Below, one piece after another: positions 25,601-34,385 of a stretch of DNA of 64,000 nucleotides. The notes below the pieces were generated by a model. It ran no database searches. It worked only from the letters and a program-made list of their open reading frames with translations, and was not told the origin of the DNA. Position numbers and translations under genes: made by a program. Origin of the DNA: Allobosea sp. (lineage in GTDB: Bacteria; Pseudomonadota; Alphaproteobacteria; Rhizobiales; Beijerinckiaceae). Each line of letters begins with the position of its first letter. Positions within the stretch are counted from its first letter, which is position 1. The DNA lies in contig NZ_JAFKFX010000027.1 in the NCBI RefSeq assembly GCF_017308075.1, positions 1-64,000 on the forward strand, written 5' to 3'.

Positions 25601-25790
25601 TGGATGAGTGTCAAACCGGCATCGCAGGCAGGGCCCGCGCATAATGCGTCGCCGGCCGGAATCTGGCCTTTCGATGGATCATGACGACTTCCCCTCTGCC
25701 GCGGCTTTACAGCCGTCTTGCCGCATCATTGCAGGACATCGGGGCGGTTTCTGTCCAATTGTATGTTTGGAAGGGGGGTATAAAGCAGAT
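25601..25790. promoter_or_regulatory. Control region of the M24-TRAP-amidase operon
   Basis: This 190-base gap between the LysR gene and the operon it probably controls is AT-richer around 25740-25797. The perfect palindrome at 25777-25797 and the near-palindrome CCAATTGTATGTTTGG (25755-25770) are candidate LysR-type sites. No unambiguous -35/-10 pair was recognised. Confidence 0.4.
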
Positions 25791-25797
25791 TTATACC
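25777..25797. promoter_or_regulatory. Palindrome GGTATAAA-N5-TTTATACC, candidate LysR-type operator
   Basis: A perfect 8-base inverted repeat with a 5-base centre (GCAGA) spans the end of the lysR-type gene; its stop is inside the right arm. It is low in GC, so it is not a good terminator. It fits the T-N11-A pattern of LysR-type binding sites and lies about 180 bases upstream of the M24 gene. Confidence 0.4.
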
Positions 25798-26699
25798 TGG
25801 CTGCGCGCAATGCGGTCGCGTGCTGCGACCTGCTGCGCCATCCGGGCGATGATGCGCGCCGGATAGCTGTCGGGACCGTCGATCCAGCTCGCCATGAAGA
25901 TCAGGTCGGGCAGCGGATCGGCCTCGACGTCGAGCAGGCGCAGTTCGCCGCTTTCCAGCTCCTTGCCCAGGAAAACCGGCGTGATCACGGCGGAGCCGAT
26001 ACCGTCGAGCACCATGCGCACCACCATCGAGAGCGAGGCGCTGCCATACATGCGCGGCGTCGAGATGCCGACGCGCATCAGCATGTCGCGCACCTGCCGA
26101 TAAGGCGCGCTGTTCGAGGCATAGGTGATGATCGGCAGGGTCGCGACCTCGGCGAGCGGCACCGGGCCGGGACCGAGATCGACCGAGGATTTCACCACCC
26201 AGGCGAGCGGATAGGTGCAGAGCGGCAAATTCTCCACCCGCGCCTCGAGCACGGGCCCGAGCAGGAAGGCGAGGTCGATCTGCCGCGCCATCAGATGGGA
26301 TTGCAGGATATGCGAGCTGTCGACCTCGATCTCGAGCACGATCGCGGGATAGGCGACATGTACCTCCTCGATCAGCTTCGGCAGCCAGGTCTGGACGATC
26401 GTCTCGGCGACGCCGATGCGCAGCATGCCGCTCATCGTGGTCTGGTCACGTGCGGCCTGCATCATGTCGCGCCGGACCTGCATCATCCGCTCGGCATGGG
26501 TGAGCAGTTCATGCCCCTTGGCCGTCAACGTCACCCCGCGCGCATCGCGCTCGAACAGGCGCACGCCGAGCGCCGCCTCCAGCGACGCTATGCGCTGCGA
26601 GACGGCGGGCTGGGTGGTGCCGAGCTTTTCCGAGGCGGCGCGCAAGCTGCCAAGCGCCGCCGCCCAGAAGAAGGTCTCGATATTGCGCAGGTCGATCAT
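25791..26699 (-). CDS. LysR-family transcriptional regulator
   Basis: A 302-residue LysR-type regulator. The winged HTH is at residues 2-60 (MIDLRNIETFFWAAAL, TTQPAVSQRIASLE, LFERDARGVTLTAKG). The periplasmic-binding-like effector domain starts near 90 (LRIGVAETIVQTWLPK). It is transcribed in the same direction as, and just upstream of, the M24-TRAP-amidase operon, so that operon is its likely target. The start MIDLRN at 26699 matches the family N-terminus. Confidence 0.9.
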   Translation of the reverse strand: MIDLRNIETFFWAAALGSLRAASEKLGTTQPAVSQRIASLEAALGVRLFERDARGVTLTAKGHELLTHAERMMQVRRDMMQAARDQTTMSGMLRIGVAETIVQTWLPKLIEEVHVAYPAIVLEIEVDSSHILQSHLMARQIDLAFLLGPVLEARVENLPLCTYPLAWVVKSSVDLGPGPVPLAEVATLPIITYASNSAPYRQVRDMLMRVGISTPRMYGSASLSMVVRMVLDGIGSAVITPVFLGKELESGELRLLDVEADPLPDLIFMASWIDGPDSYPARIIARMAQQVAARDRIARSQV

Positions 26700-26824
26700 G
26701 CCGCGATGATGGACGCGGCGCTGCCGCAATCCAACCGAAAACCCGGGCTTTTCCGCGCCGAAGAGCCCGCGGTTGCAGCCTTGGCTTCGGAGCCGGCGCC
26801 GTCCGGGCCGGCAAGGCTACGACC

Positions 26825-28174
26825 TCAGCCGCCGATCTGCCGCAGGGGCCGGCCGGCGAGCACCGCCGCCTCGATCTCCTCGAGCCGGACTCCGCGCGTC
26901 TCCGGCGTGAAGGCGAGGCAGAAGCCGAGCGAGAGCAGGCAGACCACCAGGAACAGCCCGATCGCCCCCGAGAGGCCGATCGCGGCCACGAGCGACAGGA
27001 AGGTGAAGGCGATCAGCGCGTTGAACAGCCAGCTCGTCGCCGAGGCCATGGCGATGCCGGCTTCGCGGATCGCCGTCGGGAACAGCTCCGACATCAGCAC
27101 ATAGGGCAGCGGGCCGAGGCTGAGGGCGAAGGCCGCGATGAAGACGGCGAGCCCGGCCAGGCCGATCCAGGGCCAGCCGAGCTGGGAGGCGACGATGACC
27201 GCGGCGAGTCCGATCGACATCGCGGCCGAGCCGAAGATCAGCAGCGGCCGGCGGCCCAATCTGTCGACCATGGCGATGGCGGCGATCGTCGCCAGCACGT
27301 TGACCAGGCCAAGGCCGAAGGTCGCGGCCAGGGCAGCGGTTCCGGCCGAGAAGCCGAGCTCCTGGAAAATGCGAGGCGCATAATAGAGGATGCCGTCGAT
27401 GCCGCTCAGATTCTGCAGCACGAAGAGGGTGCTGCAGAGCACGAGCACCGCAGCGGTGCTGCCGCGCCGGAACGGGGCACCGCCGCCGGCCCCGGCAGTG
27501 GCGACCGGCATGTCCTGCCACTCATCGGAGAGGCCGAGCGTATGCGTCGCCCGCTGCACCGCAGCCGGATCGCCGCGCGCCGCCAGCCAGCGCGGACTTT
27601 CCGGCAGGGCCAGGATCGCCAGCAGAACGAGGCCCAGGGGGAGGATACCGGCGCCGAGCAGGAGCTGCCAGGGCACGGACGCGGCAAAGGCGAGCGTGGC
27701 CCCGTAGGCGCCGAGGATGCCGAGCGTGATGGCGAGCTGGAACATCGAGACCACGGCGCCGCGCCGCTGCGCCGGCGTCGTCTCGGCCGCGTACATCGGC
27801 ACCACCATCGAGATCAGGCCGATGCAAAGCCCGGCAAGGCTGCGCCCGAGCAGCAATCCGGCGAGTCCGAGCCCGGCCAGGATCAGCGTATAGCCGAGCC
27901 CGCCGAGCGCGGCCGCCAGCATGATCGTCCGCTTCCGGCCCCAGCCTGCCGAGATCGGGCCGGCACCGGCGGCACCCAGAAAGCAGCCCAGCACCAGGAC
28001 ACCAACGACGAATTGCTCTCCGCTTTCGGAAAGTTCAAATTTGCTCTTTATAATATCCAGAACACCCGCAACAGACGCTATTCCGAATCCGAACGTGAAT
28101 CCGCCCGATACAATTAGAGTCAAAATCAATACAATTGGCTCAATAGACCTATCGGTCCAAAATTTTCTAATCAT
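26825..28174 (-). CDS. Sugar-porter family MFS transporter
   Basis: A 449-residue MFS sugar transporter. Family motifs are GWGRKRT between the second and third helices, PMYAAETTPAQRRG, QQxSGI-type VLQNLSGIDGILYYAPRIF, DRLGRRPLLI and FTPETRGVRLEEIE near the C-terminus. Several starts are possible; MIRKFWTDRS at 28174 fits the family best, with ATG at 28222 or earlier as alternatives. The first about 50 codons and upstream DNA are clearly poorer in GC than the rest. It is divergent from the aminotransferase gene, which is followed by a second sugar porter. Confidence 0.85.
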   Translation of the reverse strand: MIRKFWTDRSIEPIVLILTLIVSGGFTFGFGIASVAGVLDIIKSKFELSESGEQFVVGVLVLGCFLGAAGAGPISAGWGRKRTIMLAAALGGLGYTLILAGLGLAGLLLGRSLAGLCIGLISMVVPMYAAETTPAQRRGAVVSMFQLAITLGILGAYGATLAFAASVPWQLLLGAGILPLGLVLLAILALPESPRWLAARGDPAAVQRATHTLGLSDEWQDMPVATAGAGGGAPFRRGSTAAVLVLCSTLFVLQNLSGIDGILYYAPRIFQELGFSAGTAALAATFGLGLVNVLATIAAIAMVDRLGRRPLLIFGSAAMSIGLAAVIVASQLGWPWIGLAGLAVFIAAFALSLGPLPYVLMSELFPTAIREAGIAMASATSWLFNALIAFTFLSLVAAIGLSGAIGLFLVVCLLSLGFCLAFTPETRGVRLEEIEAAVLAGRPLRQIGG

Positions 28175-28309
28175 TTCCGATTTTTTCCAAACATAAATGA
28201 CAGTCTTGCCGGTCCAATTCATGTTACAAACTGTATCGGCCAGATCAACATTTGCGGAACGCAATGCTCAGGCCACCCGAAGCTGATGAGTTTCTGACAG
28301 GAGAACCGC
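28175..28309. promoter_or_regulatory. AT-rich divergent promoter region (sugar porter / aminotransferase)
   Basis: A 135-base region poorer in GC than nearly all the window, together with the first codons of the sugar-porter gene (to about 28020). It must hold promoters for both directions. Direct inspection gave no clear operator palindrome. Confidence 0.4.
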
Positions 28310-29647
28310 ATGACCGATCTGGCCGAAACGGGATCGCGGATTGGTCAGGAGCGGGCCAATCGGCTCGCCATCGACGGCGGTGCCCCGGTCCGACGCGAGC
28401 CGCTCCCCTGGGAGCTGCCGGGCGTGCACTGGATCGGCGAAGAAGAGCGCGAGCTGGTCGACCGCGTCGTACGGGCGCGCAGCCCGTTCCGCTTCTACGG
28501 CCCCGACCCGCAGCACATGGTCGAGACGCTGGAACGGGAATGGTGCGAGGCCTTCGGGCATCGCAACGCCCTCGGCGTGTCGTCGGGTACGGCTGCCCTG
28601 ACGATCGCGCTGTCGGCGCTCGGAGTCGGCCCCGGCGACGAAGTCTTCGTCCCCGGCTATCTTTGGGTGAGCTGCCTCTCGGCGGTGGTGCGGACCGGCG
28701 CCATTCCCCGCCTGGTCGACATCGATGAGACCTTCTGCATCGATCCCGAAGATCTCAAGCGCAAGATCGGGCCCCATAGCCGCGCCGTGCTGTGCGTCCA
28801 TATGAGCGGCGCGCCGGGCCGGATCGCCGAGATCGCCGAGATCTGCCGCGCCTATGGGCTCGGCCTGGTCGAGGATTGCGCCCAGGCGGCGGGGGCCTCG
28901 GTCGGCGGGCGAGCGGTGGGACGCTTCGGCGATATCGGCATCTTCAGCTTCCAGCTGAACAAGAACATGACCTCGGGCGATGGCGGAATGCTCGTCGCCG
29001 AGGATGACGCGCTGTTCCGGCGCATCGTGGCGCTGCACGATCTCGGCTATCCCCGCAACGAGAAGGGCCGGCTCGACTCCTCCGATGAGAACTGCCAGCT
29101 CTGGGGCATGGGCGCGCGCATGTCGGAGCTCGCCGGCGCGATGGCGCTGGCACAGATGCGCAAGCTGCCGCGGATCACCGGCGCGATGCGGGCCTCGAAA
29201 TGGCGCATCCGCGCGCAGCTGGCCGATCTGCCCGGCCTCGACTTCCGCCATATCCCGGATCCGGCCGGCGATACCGGGCCGTTCCTGCTGATGCTGCTGC
29301 CCGATGCCGCCCTGGCGCGGCGCTTCGTCGAGGCGCTGCGCGCCGAGGGCATCGCCGGTCCGCCGGGCAGCCTCGCCTGCATCACCATGCAGGAATGGGG
29401 CATGCACTGGTACTTCAACGTTCCGAGCCTGGTGCAGCGCCGCTCCAACAGCCGCGACGGCTTCCCCTGGACGCATCCCGCCAACGCCTTCGCGAAGGAT
29501 TATGACTACGGCATGGGGGCCTTGCCGCGCTGCGACGAGTTCCAGGCGCGCGGCGCCCTGCTCGCTATCGGCTCGACCCTGACCGAGGCCGATGAAAGCG
29601 ACATCGTCACCGCCTTCCGCAAGGTGGCGAACGGCCTGCTGCGCTGA
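28310..29647 (+). CDS. DegT/DnrJ/EryC1 family PLP-dependent aminotransferase
   Basis: A 445-residue sugar or cyclitol aminotransferase. SSGTAAL (91-97), VEDCAQAAG (D189) and the PLP lysine in SFQLNKNMTSGDGGM (K218) are all in family positions. It transfers an amino group to a keto-sugar or ketocyclitol; the closest general type is perosamine/inosose aminotransferase-like. No polysaccharide or antibiotic genes are nearby. Instead it sits between two sugar porters and upstream of a GMC oxidoreductase, which could oxidise a sugar to the keto form, or the pathway may run in the catabolic direction. The role is inferred. Confidence 0.85.
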   Translation: MTDLAETGSRIGQERANRLAIDGGAPVRREPLPWELPGVHWIGEEERELVDRVVRARSPFRFYGPDPQHMVETLEREWCEAFGHRNALGVSSGTAALTIALSALGVGPGDEVFVPGYLWVSCLSAVVRTGAIPRLVDIDETFCIDPEDLKRKIGPHSRAVLCVHMSGAPGRIAEIAEICRAYGLGLVEDCAQAAGASVGGRAVGRFGDIGIFSFQLNKNMTSGDGGMLVAEDDALFRRIVALHDLGYPRNEKGRLDSSDENCQLWGMGARMSELAGAMALAQMRKLPRITGAMRASKWRIRAQLADLPGLDFRHIPDPAGDTGPFLLMLLPDAALARRFVEALRAEGIAGPPGSLACITMQEWGMHWYFNVPSLVQRRSNSRDGFPWTHPANAFAKDYDYGMGALPRCDEFQARGALLAIGSTLTEADESDIVTAFRKVANGLLR

Positions 29648-29678
29648 GGCGCGCCAACTCACGTCACGCAAGGCGCAG

Positions 29679-31055
29679 ATGATGATCTACTTCATAGCCG
29701 CTATCGCCGGCATCGCAGGGTTCCTGTTCGGCTTCGACGAGGGTGTCATCGCCGGCGCGCTGCATCTGCTGCGCGGGGAATTCACCATCAACCCGTTCGA
29801 CGAGGGGTTGATGACGGCCGCCGTCCCGCTCGGGGCCCTGGGTGGGGCGCTTTTGGCGGGCCGGACCACCGAAACCTATGGCCGCCGCGCCCTGCTGCTG
29901 GTCGCCGGCGTGCTTTTCGCGGCAGGAGCGCTGCTCTCGGCCGCAGCCGGTGCGGTCTGGATCCTGACGGCCTCGCGCCTGCTGCTGGGTCTTGCTGTCG
30001 GCATCGCCGCGATGGTGGCGCCGCTCTACATTTCCGAAAGCGCGCCTGCCGAGAAGCGCGGCATGCTGGTCTCGATCTATCAGCTGGCGATCACGCTCGG
30101 CATTCTCGGCGCCTATCTCGTCGGCTTCGCGTTTTCCGAGTCCTGGCGGCTGATGTTCGTGATGGGCGTATTGCCGGCGCTCGCCTTGCTCGTCGGGATG
30201 TATCGCATGGGCGATACGCCGCGCTGGCTCGCCTTGCAGGGCCGCACCGAGGAGGCGCGCCTGGCGATCGCGCGGATTCGCGAGCTCGCGCCGCATGATC
30301 CGGCGGTCGATGCGGAGCTCGCGAGCATACGCCAGGCGGCGCAGCAACGGACCCGGCCCGGCACCTGGGGCGACCTGCTCAGCCCGACGGTACGGCCGGC
30401 GCTGGTCGTCGGCATGGGACTGTTCTTCCTGCAGCAGCTCAGCGGCATCAACGCCGTGATCTACTACGCGCCGACGGTGTTCAAGGAGGCCGGCTTCAAC
30501 TCGACCTCGACCCAGATCCTGGCGACCGTCGGCATCGGCGTGGTCAATGTCGGGATGACCTTCGTCGGCATGTATCTGATCGACCGGATCGGCCGGCGGC
30601 GCCTGCTCTTCATCGGCTTCGCCGGAACCGCCCTCAGCCTCGGCATGATCGCGCTCGCTGCGGCCACCGCCTCGGAATCGCTGGATATCCTCGCGACCAT
30701 CGGGATGGTGCTCTATATCGCCGCCTTCGCCGCCAGCATCGGCCCCCTGCCCTGGGTGATGATGTCAGAGATCTTCCCGCTCAAGGTGCGCAGCCTCGGC
30801 ATGAGCGTGACCTCGCTCGCCAATTGGGGCTTCAACTTCCTGGTCGTGTTCTCCTTCCCGATATTGGTCAGCAGCATCGGGCTCGGCGGCGTCTTCGCGG
30901 TCTATGCGCTGGTCTGCGCCGCAGGGCTGGTCTTCACCTATCTGCTCGTGCCTGAAACCAGCGGTGTCTCGCTCGAGGAGATCGAGCGGCATCTGGAATC
31001 GGGGCAGCCGTTCCGGACGCTCGACGCCGCGCCGGTCCGGGTCGCGACGGCATGA
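29679..31055 (+). CDS. Sugar-porter family MFS transporter (second copy)
   Basis: A 458-residue MFS sugar porter with 12 predicted helices. Motifs are GFDEGVIAGAL in helix 1, TYGRRALLL, PLYISESAPAEKRG, LQQLSGINAVIYYAPTVF, DRIGRRRLLF and VPETSGVSLEEIE. The start MMIYFIAA at 29679 has AAGGCG upstream, 31 bases after the aminotransferase stop. The next gene overlaps its stop (ATGA). It is homologous to, but not a close copy of, the divergent porter at 26825. Confidence 0.9.
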   Translation: MMIYFIAAIAGIAGFLFGFDEGVIAGALHLLRGEFTINPFDEGLMTAAVPLGALGGALLAGRTTETYGRRALLLVAGVLFAAGALLSAAAGAVWILTASRLLLGLAVGIAAMVAPLYISESAPAEKRGMLVSIYQLAITLGILGAYLVGFAFSESWRLMFVMGVLPALALLVGMYRMGDTPRWLALQGRTEEARLAIARIRELAPHDPAVDAELASIRQAAQQRTRPGTWGDLLSPTVRPALVVGMGLFFLQQLSGINAVIYYAPTVFKEAGFNSTSTQILATVGIGVVNVGMTFVGMYLIDRIGRRRLLFIGFAGTALSLGMIALAAATASESLDILATIGMVLYIAAFAASIGPLPWVMMSEIFPLKVRSLGMSVTSLANWGFNFLVVFSFPILVSSIGLGGVFAVYALVCAAGLVFTYLLVPETSGVSLEEIERHLESGQPFRTLDAAPVRVATA

Positions 31056-31420
31056 CCCAGATGCAACCCATTCTCGAAGCCGAACCGTCGGGAGCTCCGT
31101 CCGCCGGCGCCACGGCCATTCCACAGGACTGCGAGCGACTTGTCGCGGCGCTGATCGAACTCAGCCCCTATCGCACGGTGCTGCGGCCACTCCTGAGCGA
31201 TATCGCGCGGATCGGCCGGGCCAACCGGCAGATCAGCGCAGCACTGACCATCGTCGAACTGCGCGCCGACTTCGCCCATACGGGCCGACTGCGCCGCGCC
31301 GATCTCGGCCCCGAGCGGACCGCGCTGCTCGGCTTCCTCGAATATATCCGCTTCGCCTCGCCGGATTTCTTGCGCTCAGTCGGGGAATGGCCCGTGGGAG
31401 GCATGCGTGACCGAGGCTGA
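31052..31420 (+). CDS. Small protein of unknown function preceding a GMC oxidoreductase
   Basis: A 122-residue protein, soluble by inspection, with an Ala/Pro-rich first 25 residues and a helical body (ERLVAALIELSPYRTVLRPL, LGFLEYIRFASPDFLRSVG). It overlaps the porter gene by 4 bases and the GMC gene by 14 bases, so all three are coupled. Position suggests a small subunit or assembly partner of the GMC enzyme, as in two- and three-subunit sugar dehydrogenases. It has no Tat signal and no obvious similarity to their known small subunits. The function is not assigned. Confidence 0.6.
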   Translation: MTQMQPILEAEPSGAPSAGATAIPQDCERLVAALIELSPYRTVLRPLLSDIARIGRANRQISAALTIVELRADFAHTGRLRRADLGPERTALLGFLEYIRFASPDFLRSVGEWPVGGMRDRG

Positions 31421-33035
31421 ATTCTGCGATGTCGTGGTCGTCGGCACCGGGGCCGGCGGCGGCATTCTCGCCCACAAACTCGCCAGATCAGGCCTGCGCA
31501 CCATCTCGCTAGAACATGGCGCGATGCTGCCGGAGGATCATTTCCGGACGACGATACCACCCGGCGTGACCCGGGATTTCGGCATTGACCCAAGCACGAC
31601 CTGGCCCAGCGATCCGCATGACAGCCTGTTCGTCCATCCGCTCTTCGCCGATGGCAAGGTCGGCTCGACGGCGCGTCCCAAGGACGGTTTCCGCCATTTC
31701 CAAGTGCTCGCCGTCAACGGATTGCAGAACCTCTGGAACGGCGTCAGCGTCCGCTTTTCGGCGGAGGATTTCAGATCCTGGCCGTTCTCCTATGCCGATC
31801 TGGCACCGCATTACGGCGCGGTCGAGCGTCTGATCGCCGTCTGCGGCACGAAAGAGGGGCTTCCGAACCTGCCGGACGGCGATTATCTGCCGCCGAAGCC
31901 GCTGCGCCCGGCCGACCGGTTGATCGTCGACGCCGTGAATTCGCTGAAGGACGGGCACTCCCACGCGATCCCGAACCGCAAGGCGATCAACACCAAGGCG
32001 GGAACACCAACATCCTGCATCTCGACGGGGATGTGCACCTCGGGCTGCCCGGTCGGTGCGGTCTACAAATTCTCGACACGGCTGCTGCCGCAGATCGCCG
32101 ACCTGCCGAACTACGAGTTGCGGACGCAGGCGAAGGTGGTCCGCCTGCTTCGCGACGGCGACAGCCGGCGGATCGAGGGGGTCGAGTATATCGATCTCGC
32201 GACCGGAGACCGGAGACGCTTGCGCGCCGGCATCGTCGTGCTGGCCGCCGGAGCGCTCGAGACGCCGCGCATCCTGTTCAACTCAGCCGACGAGGCGGAT
32301 CCCTCCGGCCTCGGCAACCGGCATGAGCGGGTCGGGGCGGGCCTGCAGGACAATCCCAAGGTCGTGCTCTCGACCTCGCTGCTGAAGCTCTGGGGCAAGC
32401 GGCGCGATTACGATCTCGGCTATGGCGACCTGCTGATCCTCTTGTCGCAGGGCAGGCTGTCCGATGGCGCGCCCTTCCCCTTCATCGGCCACGCCATCCA
32501 CAGCGCGCCCGACGTGCCGCATTACCTGACCGGCATGCGCCACTTCCCGCCCTTCCTGAAGGAGCGGTTCGCCCGGATGATGTTCCATAGCTATGTCACG
32601 CTCGGCCTGTTCTGCCAGGGCGAGGCGATGCTGGGGAACCGGGTGCGCCCCGGCCGGAGCTTCGATGCCTATGGCGTCCGGCAGGTCGAGGTCGATTTCA
32701 CGATTCCGGCCACGAGCCACCAGATGATGGACGCGATGACGGTCTGGGGCCGGCGCGTGCTTCGGCGGGCTTCCGCCACGATCATCTATGCCAGCCGCGA
32801 CAACAGCGGCACCGGCATCCATTATGCCGGCACCACCGCCATCTCGCAGGCCCCCCGCCAGGGCGTCGTCGATGCCGACCTGAAATGCCACGAGTTCGAC
32901 AATCTCTATGTCTGCGATGGCGGCGTCATTCCCAAGCTGCCCGACAAGCATCTGACCCTGACCATCATGGCGCTGGCCGACCGGCTCGGCGGTCATCTCG
33001 TCGAGACCGTGCGGCAGCAGGCGGTTGCGGCCTGA
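31407..33035 (+). CDS. GMC-family FAD-dependent oxidoreductase with cysteine cluster
   Basis: A 542-residue flavoprotein. The ADP-binding motif VVVGTGAGGGILAHKLA is at residues 9-26. The active-site pair is likely His in TGIHYAGTT and His in PDKHLTLTIMALA near the C-terminus. A cysteine group CISTGMCTSGCPVG (around residues 206-219) resembles the Fe-S-binding segment of membrane-linked sugar and gluconate dehydrogenases. It starts with GTG preceded by GGGAGG and overlaps the small-protein gene. It probably oxidises a sugar or polyol hydroxyl; the electron acceptor is unknown. No signal peptide is seen. Confidence 0.82.
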   Translation: MTEAEFCDVVVVGTGAGGGILAHKLARSGLRTISLEHGAMLPEDHFRTTIPPGVTRDFGIDPSTTWPSDPHDSLFVHPLFADGKVGSTARPKDGFRHFQVLAVNGLQNLWNGVSVRFSAEDFRSWPFSYADLAPHYGAVERLIAVCGTKEGLPNLPDGDYLPPKPLRPADRLIVDAVNSLKDGHSHAIPNRKAINTKAGTPTSCISTGMCTSGCPVGAVYKFSTRLLPQIADLPNYELRTQAKVVRLLRDGDSRRIEGVEYIDLATGDRRRLRAGIVVLAAGALETPRILFNSADEADPSGLGNRHERVGAGLQDNPKVVLSTSLLKLWGKRRDYDLGYGDLLILLSQGRLSDGAPFPFIGHAIHSAPDVPHYLTGMRHFPPFLKERFARMMFHSYVTLGLFCQGEAMLGNRVRPGRSFDAYGVRQVEVDFTIPATSHQMMDAMTVWGRRVLRRASATIIYASRDNSGTGIHYAGTTAISQAPRQGVVDADLKCHEFDNLYVCDGGVIPKLPDKHLTLTIMALADRLGGHLVETVRQQAVAA

Positions 33036-33073
33036 CGGCGCGGCGACGTGGCAATTCAGAACGGGGGCGTGCG

Positions 33074-34270
33074 ATGAGCGGGTTGATGAAAACGCTGCTC
33101 GCCCTGGCCGTTGGCTTCGCGCTCGGCTCGCCGCTGGGGCACGCACCGCGCGCCGAGACACCGGCAGCCCCTGCCGCCGTAAAGCCGACGGCGCTGGTCG
33201 GCGAGGTCCTGTTCCCGCCGAAGCCCGTGCTCGGCTCGGATGGTCTCCAGCACCTGGTCTACGAGCTGCAGCTCTCGAATGTGACGGCCGAGCGGGTGCA
33301 GCTGAAGCGGATCGGCATTTTCGGCGATGACGACAAGGAGCCGCTCGCGGTCCTCGACGGCGCGGAGATCGCGCAGCGTTTCTCGCCGGCGGGCCGGCGG
33401 GGCAACGAGTCGGCGGAGCTCGGCGGCTACCAATACGGCATCGGCTTCCTGCATGTCGCGCTGCCGGTCGGACGCACTGTTCCACAGCGCCTGCGGCACG
33501 AGGTCGAGGCATGGTTCGACCAGTTCAAGGCCGATGCCACGATGCAGTTCGGCCCGGTCGCCCTGGCCAGTTCGGCACCGCCAGTCCTCGGACCGCCGCT
33601 GCGCGGCGACGGCTATATCGCCGGGGATGGCTGCTGCGGCTCGACACGGCATGTTCGCGCCCTGCTGCCGCTCAATGGCGGCTTTCGCCTGGCGCAGCGC
33701 TTCGCCATCGACTGGGAGAAGCTCGGGGCGGACGGACGCCTAGTCAAGGGCGGCCGGAAGCAGGTCGGCAATTATCACATCTATGGTGAGCCCATTCTGG
33801 CGGTGGCCGACGGCACCATCGTCGATACGCGGAACGATCTTCCCGACCAGGTTCCCGGAGCGCTGCCCGACGGGCTGCCGATCAGCGAGGCCGACGGGAA
33901 TTTCGCCGTGCTCGACATCGGCGGCGGCGCCTTCGTGCTCTACGCCCATATGAAGCCGGGCAGCGTCCGGGTCAAAACCGGAGACAAGGTCAAGCGCGGC
34001 GACGTGATCGGCGAGGTCGGCAATACCGGCAACAGCTCGGAGCCGCATCTGCACCTGCATGTCATGGACGGGCCCTCTCCGCTGCTCGCCGACGGCCTGC
34101 CCTATGTCTTCGACGCCTTCACGGTGAAGGCGATCGATCGCGCCGGCACCGCCGATTTCGACCGGGCCGCCGAGACGGGTTCGCCGGTCAGCCTGACACC
34201 GCTCTTCCCGCCGCTCGCGATCCGGAACGCGCTGCCGCTCGACCTCAGCGTCGTCGAATGGGGACAGTGA
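33074..34270 (+). CDS. M23-family (LytM-type) metallopeptidase, secreted
   Basis: A 398-residue protein with an N-terminal signal or anchor (MSGLMKTLLALAVGFALG). The C-terminal peptidase domain has GNSSEPHLHLHVMDG (HxH). The upstream His and Asp ligands are likely in STRHVRALLP and RFAIDWEKLG. The ADGTIVDTRND and LYAHMKPGSV strands are typical of M23 folds. M23 enzymes cut peptidoglycan cross-bridges or act as amidase activators. It lies 38 bases after the GMC gene but its role there is unclear. Confidence 0.82.
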   Translation: MSGLMKTLLALAVGFALGSPLGHAPRAETPAAPAAVKPTALVGEVLFPPKPVLGSDGLQHLVYELQLSNVTAERVQLKRIGIFGDDDKEPLAVLDGAEIAQRFSPAGRRGNESAELGGYQYGIGFLHVALPVGRTVPQRLRHEVEAWFDQFKADATMQFGPVALASSAPPVLGPPLRGDGYIAGDGCCGSTRHVRALLPLNGGFRLAQRFAIDWEKLGADGRLVKGGRKQVGNYHIYGEPILAVADGTIVDTRNDLPDQVPGALPDGLPISEADGNFAVLDIGGGAFVLYAHMKPGSVRVKTGDKVKRGDVIGEVGNTGNSSEPHLHLHVMDGPSPLLADGLPYVFDAFTVKAIDRAGTADFDRAAETGSPVSLTPLFPPLAIRNALPLDLSVVEWGQ

Positions 34271-34345
34271 GGCAGCGCCGGCGCTTTTGTCGGCCGCCAG
34301 CCTTGCCTGCGACCTATAGCATCGGCAACCGGCATCGACTGAAAG

Positions 34346-34361
34346 GCCCGGACGGCCGGGC
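34346..34361. terminator. Short hairpin between convergent genes
   Basis: GCCCGG (34346-34351) and CCGGGC (34356-34361) with a 4-base loop lie in the 115-base gap between the M23 gene and a convergent gene of unknown function. No T-tract is present. It is a possible transcription end for either strand. Confidence 0.25.
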
Positions 34362-34385
34362 AACCCGGCGCATCCCGCGCGCCTC

